Assembly (NCBI GenBank): GCA_027729865.1
Contig: JAQCBM010000153.1
Location: 1-5,282 of the forward strand
DNA: 5,282 bases
Origin: Actinomycetota bacterium
Lineage (GTDB): Bacteria; Actinomycetota; Actinomycetes; S36-B12
Direction: 5' to 3'
In this document: positions 1 through 4,071 of the stretch, piece after piece
How positions within the stretch are numbered: position 1 is the stretch's first letter
Layout: the number at the start of each line of letters is the position of its first letter
Notes under the pieces: model-generated
What the model saw: only the letters and a program-made list of their open reading frames with translations
The model's database searches: none
What the model was told of the DNA's origin: nothing
Translations under genes and position numbers: made by a program

Positions 1-124
1 TGGGCGGTTCAGCGAGAAAGAGCGTGATGGTGCTCGCCGCCACTATCGCGATACCCACGGCGAACAGCGCTTGAGCGATGCTGCGACGTCTCTTCGAGGC
101 GGAGTCGAGAGGGGAAGGCCGCAC
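1..124 (-). CDS. N-terminal fragment of an unidentified membrane or exported protein
   Basis: An open frame runs on the minus strand from a GTG at 124-122 to the left edge with no stop, giving 41 residues. The start reads MRPSPLDSASKRRRS, so a basic KRRR cluster (residues 11-14) sits just before an uninterrupted hydrophobic stretch at about residues 16-38 (IAQALFAVGIAIVAAS, then TITLFLA). This is the classic positive-inside layout of a signal anchor or first membrane segment. The rest of the protein is outside the window, so family and function cannot be given. The GTG was chosen because a -10-like box lies exactly 6 nt upstream (leaderless start) and because it is the first start codon before the basic cluster. 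There is no Shine-Dalgarno sequence. It follows the hydrolase gene on the same strand after 71 bases. It could be a lipoprotein-free secreted protein, a membrane-anchored enzyme or a multi-pass protein. Confidence 0.55.
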   Translation of the reverse strand, partial: MRPSPLDSASKRRRSIAQALFAVGIAIVAASTITLFLAEPP

Positions 125-130
125 CGGACA

Positions 131-160
131 AGTATGCGAGCGTTGGCTCTCGTAGGACAA
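131..160 (-). promoter_or_regulatory. Putative promoter for the left-edge membrane protein gene
   Basis: On the minus strand a -35-like TTGTCC (160-155) is followed after 18 bases by a -10-like CATACT (136-131). Six bases then separate the -10 box from the GTG start at 124. That spacing would place the transcription start on the start codon, giving a leaderless mRNA. The spacer contains a short inverted repeat, GAGC-gttg-GCTC (138-149), which could be an operator but is too short to claim. The first base of the -10 box departs from the TANNNT consensus, so confidence is moderate. Confidence 0.4.
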
Positions 161-180
161 GCCGAGGGTCGTCCAACTGC

Positions 181-213
181 GAAGACCGAAACGACCTAAC
201 CGACTTCGGCTTC
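181..213 (-). terminator. Weak stem-loop at the hydrolase stop codon
   Basis: The arms GAAGaCCGAA (181-190) and TTCGGCTTC (205-213) can pair as nine base pairs with one bulged A and a 14-base loop. The stem straddles the TAG stop of the hydrolase (198-196). No T run follows on the minus strand, so it would be a poor intrinsic terminator. It may only attenuate read-through into the left-edge gene, or be chance. Confidence 0.25.
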
Positions 214-951
214 TAGGCGCTCAAGGACCTCCAGAACCTGCGTCCATGCCCTACTGAGTGGATCGATTGGCTCATAGTGCCCCGTATCAGGTAAGCCTGT
301 CACCTCGAGATCGAAGGCCGATCCATACGTTTCGGACATTCGGTACGGAACGATGGAGTCCTCCTGTCCATGCAGGATTTTGATGGGGCAAACGGGCCTT
401 GGTAAGAGGCTCGGATCCAGATCTGGTCGTTCCCTTGGGTCCGTACCTAAGAATGAACGCACAGCACCGTCATCGAGATCCCAGACATCTGCTGCCACCA
501 AATTGCTGAGCGGCGCAAGGGCGACTGTCGCGTGAACGGGTAGGTGGGGTGTTCCTGCGGCAAGCAACGCGAGGTGACCGCCGGCTGAGTGCCCGACAAT
601 GATCACCTTGGTGTGGTCCAGTGAGCGGGACACGCACTTGATGGCATCGACAACATCGGCAACTGTTGCGTCAGGGTTACCGGGAGCACGCCGGTATTCA
701 GCTAGGGCTGTGGTCCAACCCGCATCCGCGAGTGCTCCGGCCGCATTGCGGGCGTGCGAACGGTTGTACTCAGGGCGCCAGTAGCCGCCATGAAGGAAGA
801 CGACGGGGAGTCTCCTGAACGGAGATTGAGCGGCGGGCATGTACATGTCACAAAGCTGATCGGGGTGCTCGCCGTAGGTCAATGTGAAACTCGGTCTGGG
901 ACCCTCGCGGAATAACACACTGCGATCCTCTGCCACATTGGAAGTATGCAC
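196..951 (-). CDS. Alpha/beta hydrolase (esterase / arylformamidase-like)
   Basis: A 251-residue cytoplasmic-looking alpha/beta hydrolase with no signal peptide. Visible motifs in order are: HGGYW at 54-58, the oxyanion-hole motif typical of the hormone-sensitive-lipase/BD-FAE branch and also seen in arylformamidases; GHSAGG at 120-125 with nucleophile Ser122; HGQEDSIVP at 194-202 with acid Asp198; and TGHYEPIDP at 223-231 with base His225. The triad is therefore complete and the length is normal for a single-domain enzyme, so it should be active on a carboxylic ester or amide bond. The substrate cannot be read from the sequence. Kynurenine formamidase activity is possible because of HGGYW, but no tryptophan-catabolism gene is nearby. 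The longest frame starts at GTG 951. GTG 918 is a serious alternative (240 residues) because AGAGG lies 8 bases before it. The gene is divergent from the DUF4287 gene. Confidence 0.9.
   Translation of the reverse strand: MHTSNVAEDRSVLFREGPRPSFTLTYGEHPDQLCDMYMPAAQSPFRRLPVVFLHGGYWRPEYNRSHARNAAGALADAGWTTALAEYRRAPGNPDATVADVVDAIKCVSRSLDHTKVIIVGHSAGGHLALLAAGTPHLPVHATVALAPLSNLVAADVWDLDDGAVRSFLGTDPRERPDLDPSLLPRPVCPIKILHGQEDSIVPYRMSETYGSAFDLEVTGLPDTGHYEPIDPLSRAWTQVLEVLERLEAEVG
927..931 (-). promoter_or_regulatory. Ribosome binding site favouring the internal GTG start of the hydrolase
   Basis: On the minus strand AGAGG (931-927) lies 8 bases before a GTG at 918-916, while the upstream GTG at 951 has no well-spaced Shine-Dalgarno sequence. 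If this site is used, the protein loses its first 11 residues, none of which belongs to the catalytic fold, and the mRNA would have a leader of about 33 bases from the putative start near 951. Confidence 0.35.
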
Positions 952-975
952 CCTGATTTGCGTACGATGTGCGGA
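938..975 (+). promoter_or_regulatory. Putative leaderless promoter of the DUF4287 gene
   Basis: A -10 box TACGAT (963-968) matches the actinobacterial TANNNT pattern and is followed by six bases and then the ATG at 975, so transcription would begin at the A of the start codon. A -35-like TTGGAA (938-943) lies 19 bases upstream of the -10, slightly long. No Shine-Dalgarno sequence precedes the ATG, which supports leaderless translation. Confidence 0.5.
951..964 (-). promoter_or_regulatory. Putative minus-strand -10 box for the hydrolase
   Basis: The minus strand reads TACGCA at 964-959, seven bases before position 951. It shares the palindromic CGTACG (961-966) with the plus-strand -10 box. 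The last base is A instead of the expected T and no good -35 is visible, so this is a weak call. Confidence 0.25.
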
Positions 976-1520
976 TGAGTTCCACTGGCGACAGATCGGA
1001 TGTCTTTCCGGCTATCGAACGTCGTTACGGAAAGCCGATGAGCCACTGGCATCGAGAGATGAAGAAGGTGGCTGGCAAGAAGTACCCAGAACAGATGGAA
1101 TTTCTGCAAGGCGAGCACGGATTCAGTCGCGCTCATGCGAATGCCCTAGTCCAGTACTCACGGGGTTCGACGAGTTCTCGGCGATTCGAAACAGTGGATG
1201 ACTACCTGGCGGAACACGATTCGGTGAAGCAACGAACGGTGCGTTCGATTCTTTCGGCCATCACGAATGGCTACCCGGATGCGGAAGTAGTAATCGCATG
1301 GAATCAGCCGATGGTCAAGCGCTCAGGGAAGTATGTTTTCGGTCTGGGCGTATTCGCAAAGCACATTCTTATCGCCCCGTACGACCCCGAAGTGATAGAG
1401 CGATTCCGGAACCGACTTTCGGAATATTCACTCAACAAGAAGACAATCAAGGTTCCTGTCGACTGGGACGTCGACGCGGATCTGCTGAGTGATTTGGTAG
1501 AGGCGAGTTCTGGGAATTAG
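975..1520 (+). CDS. DUF4287 + DUF1801 domain protein of unknown function
   Basis: A 181-residue soluble protein with two small domains. Residues about 8-65 (FPAIERRYGKPMSHW, then HGFSRAHANALVQYSRG) match my recollection of DUF4287, a short helical domain of unknown function. Residues about 83-177 match DUF1801 (YdhG-like fold): it starts with the IRxxI-type helix VRSILSAI, followed by PDAEVVIAWNQPMVK, the strand KYVFGLGVFAKHILIAPY and the helix-strand end IKVPVDWDVDADLLSDLVEA. DUF1801 relatives have been described as frataxin-like iron carriers in Bacillus, but that role should not be transferred here without test. The ATG at 975 was chosen over the GTG at 969 because a -10 box lies exactly six bases before it; the GTG would add only two residues. 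It is divergent from the hydrolase and its TAG overlaps the stop of the K+ channel gene on the other strand. Confidence 0.85.
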   Translation: MSSTGDRSDVFPAIERRYGKPMSHWHREMKKVAGKKYPEQMEFLQGEHGFSRAHANALVQYSRGSTSSRRFETVDDYLAEHDSVKQRTVRSILSAITNGYPDAEVVIAWNQPMVKRSGKYVFGLGVFAKHILIAPYDPEVIERFRNRLSEYSLNKKTIKVPVDWDVDADLLSDLVEASSGN

Positions 1521-2284
1521 CCGGATTTGCCCGACTGTGCTGCCTCGAGTTTGGCGACCATCGCCTTGAGCTGTGCGAGTTCGGCGAGAACTTCGTCAAC
1601 TTTGTCCGGTCCTTCGTGAGCACGCTTGACCAGGGCCGCGGACAGCGATGCAGTGACCACGCCGAGGACGCTGATGCCCACCAGCATTACCAGCACAGCA
1701 AGGAATCGGCCGTTCCACGTGACAGGGACGAAATCGCCGTAGCCGACGGTGGTGACGGTTTCGAATCCCCACCACACGGCTTCGCCCGGGGTCTTGATCT
1801 CAGCGTTAGTCGCACCGCGTTCGGCGTTGAGCACCATGAGGCTGCCGGCCCACACCACGATAAGCGCTGCGAGCAGTCCCGTTGTAATACCTCCGCCACT
1901 GATGAGACCAGTCTTTTTGGAGATGATGCCCGAGCCAGTGAAGGCACGTAATGCACGAAGCGCTCGGAACTGCGGAACCACAACAGTGATGGTGTCCACC
2001 AAATTGTTGCGGAAGAAGTGTTTCTTCACTGGACTTACAGTGAAGCGAAACACGAGGTCGATCACGAAGAAGACCCACAGGATGTTGCCGAAGATGTTCA
2101 GGTATCGGTACCAGGTTGCTTCCGGGTAGTACCAGATCGCCTGGATCGAGAAGGTCCCTAAGTAGATCAGGGCGAATAGCGAGAGAAGTGGTGAAATGCG
2201 CCTCGTATACGCAGCAAGCCATTCCTCTCGATGGCTCTGCTGAGGGGATAGGGCCGCTGGCTGCGTGCTTGGTGGTGTGTTCAT
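1517..2284 (-). CDS. Potassium channel family protein (voltage-gated-like, single pore domain)
   Basis: A 255-residue membrane protein of the voltage-gated ion channel superfamily. The selectivity filter TVGYGD is at 179-184, preceded by a pore helix (AVWWGFETVTT, 169-179). Membrane segments are visible at about 31-50, 62-82, 94-104 (short), 133-153 (S5-like) and 194-217 (S6-like). Residues 106-115 (FRALRALRAF) carry Arg107, Arg110 and Arg113 every third position like an S4 helix, but with only three charges. The C-terminal tail has an a/d heptad (Val229, Val232, Leu236, Leu239, Val243, Leu246), a likely tetramerising coiled coil. Channels of this family form tetramers in the plasma membrane and conduct K+. 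No RCK/TrkA-N ligand domain is present. The ATG at 2284 is supported by a -10 box six bases upstream. It is divergent from the ABC operon and convergent with the DUF4287 gene. Confidence 0.92.
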   Translation of the reverse strand: MNTPPSTQPAALSPQQSHREEWLAAYTRRISPLLSLFALIYLGTFSIQAIWYYPEATWYRYLNIFGNILWVFFVIDLVFRFTVSPVKKHFFRNNLVDTITVVVPQFRALRALRAFTGSGIISKKTGLISGGGITTGLLAALIVVWAGSLMVLNAERGATNAEIKTPGEAVWWGFETVTTVGYGDFVPVTWNGRFLAVLVMLVGISVLGVVTASLSAALVKRAHEGPDKVDEVLAELAQLKAMVAKLEAAQSGKSG

Positions 2285-2296
2285 GCGCTCAGATTA
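2284..2296 (-). promoter_or_regulatory. Leaderless -10 box of the K+ channel gene
   Basis: The minus strand reads TAATCT (2296-2291), a full match to TANNNT, then six bases, then the ATG at 2284. This predicts a transcript that starts at the initiation codon. No Shine-Dalgarno sequence lies before the ATG. A convincing -35 is not visible. The box overlaps by two bases the plus-strand -10 of the ABC operon. Confidence 0.5.
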
Positions 2297-2300
2297 GAGT
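2295..2300 (+). promoter_or_regulatory. Putative -10 box of the ABC exporter operon
   Basis: TAGAGT matches TANNNT and would start transcription around 2307, leaving a leader of about 20 bases that contains the GAGG ribosome binding site. The -35 region would fall inside the channel coding sequence and no strong hexamer is seen there (TTGGTG at 2269-2274 is 20 bases away, too far). The box overlaps the minus-strand channel promoter. Confidence 0.35.
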
Positions 2301-2314
2301 CACTTCGTGGCTTC

Positions 2315-2318
2315 GAGG
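2315..2318 (+). promoter_or_regulatory. Ribosome binding site of the ABC ATPase gene
   Basis: GAGG lies 8 bases before the ATG at 2327 and supports that start. Unlike the channel and DUF4287 genes, this gene therefore seems to use a conventional leadered mRNA. Confidence 0.5.
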
Positions 2319-2326
2319 CAGACGAA

Positions 2327-3178
2327 ATGAGCGAACTTGCCGTTGCCGTCGAGGCTTTGACGAAACGCTACGGCGACCTTGTCGCTGTCGACGACATCTC
2401 CTTCAATATCGATCAAGGTGAGACGTTCGTCCTGCTCGGACCCAATGGCGCAGGGAAGTCGGTAACGATCGAGATCCTGGAGGGGTTTCGCCATCGGACA
2501 TCGGGGGAGGTCCGGGTCTTGGGGATGGACCCGGCTAAAGCTGATCGCGAATTCAAGTCGCGCGTCGGGATCGTCTTGCAGCAAGCCGGCGACTTGGGGC
2601 GCCTCTCCGTCCGCCAAACATTGACGCACTTCGCCTCACTGTATCCGAATCCACGAAGCGTCGACGAAGTCATTTACGCGGTCGATTTAGCACAGAAGGC
2701 CGACATAGCCATTCGCAAACTCTCCGGTGGTCAACAGCACCGAGTGGACGTTGCACTAGGCATGATCGGAAACCCCGAATTGCTGTTTCTAGACGAACCG
2801 ACCACTGGGTTCGATCCCGAGGTCCGTCGACAGTTCTGGCAAGTCATCGAGGGACTGAAGGCCGAAGGCACGACGATCATGCTCACCACTCACTACCTCG
2901 ACGAAGCGGAGGCACTGGGGGATCGAGCAGGAGTCATCATCGCGGGTGAGTTAGTGGCCATCGACCAGGTCCACAGCATCGGTGGCGCCGAGATGAGAGT
3001 TCCCGTCGTGCGGTGGCTCGAAGGCGGTGTGGAGCGTAGTGAGAGGACTTCTGAGCCCGCACAGTTCGTCGCATCACTTGCCGAGCGCCTAGGGCACGAA
3101 CCAGAGCGGCTCAACGTTCGGACCCCCACTCTTGAGGACGTGTACCTCGCGATGCTCGACGGCAGGAGCAGTCGATGA
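2327..3178 (+). CDS. ABC exporter ATP-binding protein (DrrA-like)
   Basis: A 283-residue cytoplasmic ATPase that would power the permease encoded next. Motifs in order: A-loop Tyr15; Walker A GPNGAGKS at 38-45; Q-loop Gln85/Gln86 (VLQQAGD); signature LSGGQ at 132-136; Walker B LLFLDE at 152-157 with catalytic Glu157; D-loop region TTGFD; and H-loop His189 (LTTHYLDEAE). The C-terminal segment ending in TPTLEDVYLAM (267-277) is the conserved tail of the DrrA/CcmA-type drug and lipid exporter ATPases. Position 46 after Walker A is Val where Thr is usual, but all catalytic residues remain, so activity is expected. The stop overlaps the permease start (ATGA), indicating translational coupling. Substrate is unknown; drug, peptide, lipid or polysaccharide are all possible. 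Confidence 0.95.
   Translation: MSELAVAVEALTKRYGDLVAVDDISFNIDQGETFVLLGPNGAGKSVTIEILEGFRHRTSGEVRVLGMDPAKADREFKSRVGIVLQQAGDLGRLSVRQTLTHFASLYPNPRSVDEVIYAVDLAQKADIAIRKLSGGQQHRVDVALGMIGNPELLFLDEPTTGFDPEVRRQFWQVIEGLKAEGTTIMLTTHYLDEAEALGDRAGVIIAGELVAIDQVHSIGGAEMRVPVVRWLEGGVERSERTSEPAQFVASLAERLGHEPERLNVRTPTLEDVYLAMLDGRSSR
3164..3168 (+). promoter_or_regulatory. Ribosome binding site of the permease gene
   Basis: AGGAG lies inside the end of the ATPase gene, six bases before the permease ATG at 3175. Together with the ATGA overlap it fixes the permease start and allows reinitiation by ribosomes finishing the ATPase. Confidence 0.7.
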
Positions 3179-4005
3179 ACTCGTCTGCCCAGGCCACGAT
3201 GCCTGGCATCCTCGCGGTTGGCATCTCGCGTATCGGGTACGAACTCAAGACGTACCTGCGCACGCCGGATTCGATGTTCTTCAATTTCTCATTCCCCCTC
3301 ATGATGCTGTTGGTATTCAGCATCGCTTTCAGTGGCAACGATTTCGGGATCCCAGCGTTGGGTATCGAAGTGACCTCAGCTCAGTACTTCCTGCCGGCCA
3401 TGGTTGCGATGGGCATCTTCATCTCTGGCGCGCAGAACTTGGGAATCGATATCGCGATCGAAAGGAACGATGGCACGCTCAAGCGACTTGCTGGGAGTCC
3501 GATCGCACCCGTCTCGTACTTCATCGGCAAGTTCGGTCAAGTCTTGGTTACCGGCTTCGCACAGCTTGTCCTCTTGCTCATTGTGGGTGGCGTGATCTTG
3601 GGTGGGGGGCTCCCTACGAGTGCGGATAGGTGGCTGACCCTCGCTTGGATTTTCTTTCTGGGGATCATGGCATCGGCAGTGATTGGTATCACGATCAGTG
3701 CATTGCCTCGTAGCGCCAAGAGCGCAACGAGTGTGATCGTGCCACCCATCTTGATCCTGCAGTTCATTTCGGGCGTCTACCTGCAGTTTTCTCAATTGCC
3801 TGAGTGGCTGCAGAATGTTGCTTCGATATTTCCGCTGAAGTGGATCGCGCAAGGTATGCGTTACGTCTTCTTGCCGGATGCCTACCAAGGCGCCGAGATC
3901 GATGGAGTGTGGAACCTCCCCGGCGTTGCTCTCGTTCTCGTGGTGTGGTTTGTCGTGGGCACGATCGGCGCTGCATTGACCTTCCGCTGGGTGCGACGGA
4001 ATTAA
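3175..4005 (+). CDS. ABC-2 type permease of the exporter (DrrB-like)
   Basis: A 276-residue integral membrane protein with the six-segment layout of ABC-2 exporters: about 36-53, 70-92, 120-144, 153-176, 184-203 and 248-269. The N terminus before the first segment contains the amphipathic stretch ELKTYLRTPDS typical of the family. The loop ERNDGTLKRLAGSPIAP (96-112) is the cytoplasmic E-GTL-RL--P motif that contacts the ATPase. SIFPLKWIAQGMR (217-229) corresponds to the conserved ABC-2 signature before the last segment. It would dimerise and work with two copies of the preceding ATPase to move an unknown substrate out of the cell. The 4-base overlap with the ATPase gene and an internal AGGAG show a bicistronic operon. 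The operon appears to end here at the hairpin 13 bases downstream. Confidence 0.93.
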   Translation: MNSSAQATMPGILAVGISRIGYELKTYLRTPDSMFFNFSFPLMMLLVFSIAFSGNDFGIPALGIEVTSAQYFLPAMVAMGIFISGAQNLGIDIAIERNDGTLKRLAGSPIAPVSYFIGKFGQVLVTGFAQLVLLLIVGGVILGGGLPTSADRWLTLAWIFFLGIMASAVIGITISALPRSAKSATSVIVPPILILQFISGVYLQFSQLPEWLQNVASIFPLKWIAQGMRYVFLPDAYQGAEIDGVWNLPGVALVLVVWFVVGTIGAALTFRWVRRN

Positions 4006-4015
4006 TTGGGCCCAA
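4006..4015. repeat. 10-bp palindrome TTGGGCCCAA
   Basis: A perfect palindrome begins at the base after the permease TAA and ends two bases before the terminator hairpin. It may be a protein-binding site or part of the terminator structure, but a palindrome of this length can occur by chance. Confidence 0.4.
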
Positions 4016-4017
4016 AG

Positions 4018-4053
4018 CTATGGGGCGCTAGCCATCTGGCCAGCGCCCCATAG
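4018..4053. terminator. Bidirectional hairpin terminator between the ABC operon and katG
   Basis: A perfect 12-bp inverted repeat, CTATGGGGCGCT (4018-4029) and AGCGCCCCATAG (4042-4053), continues inward after one A/C mismatch with three more pairs (GCC/GGC), closing on the 4-base loop ATCT. The stem is very GC-rich and sits 13 bases after the permease stop and 18 bases after the katG stop, so it can serve both convergent units. No long T run follows on the plus strand; on the minus strand the stem is followed by CTTT, so termination may be better for katG. GC-rich hairpins lacking U tracts are common as actinobacterial terminators. Confidence 0.85.
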
Positions 4054-4071
4054 TGGACTGAACGGGTGTGT

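Noticed and set aside
138..149. GAGC-gttg-GCTC inverted repeat in the left-edge promoter
   Set aside because: Arms of four bases are too short to call an operator without conservation evidence.
879..1201. Alternative frames on both strands across the hydrolase/DUF4287 junction
   Set aside because: They run across the divergent promoter region and into both real genes; neither shows domain motifs.
1520..1560. Possible terminator between the convergent DUF4287 and channel genes
   Set aside because: I looked for inverted repeats around the overlapping stops and found only short, poorly paired segments.
1687..2222. Several minus- and plus-strand frames overlapping the K+ channel gene
   Set aside because: All are out-of-frame shadows of the channel, which carries the TVGYGD filter and membrane helices.
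975..3178. A defence or toxin-antitoxin system made of the DUF4287 protein, channel and ABC genes
   Set aside because: The genes lie on opposite strands with separate promoters, are not small paired ORFs, and carry no nuclease, helicase, TIR or toxin motifs. No mobile-element signs are nearby.
3132..3629. 165-codon plus-strand frame overlapping the ABC permease
   Set aside because: It overlaps the ATPase end and the first half of the permease in another frame; the permease frame has clear membrane segments and family motifs, and this one has none.
3376..3888. 170-codon minus-strand frame opposite the permease
   Set aside because: Antisense to a well-supported gene; composition rich in Arg, Gln and Asp without domain features, as expected from the complement of a hydrophobic coding sequence.
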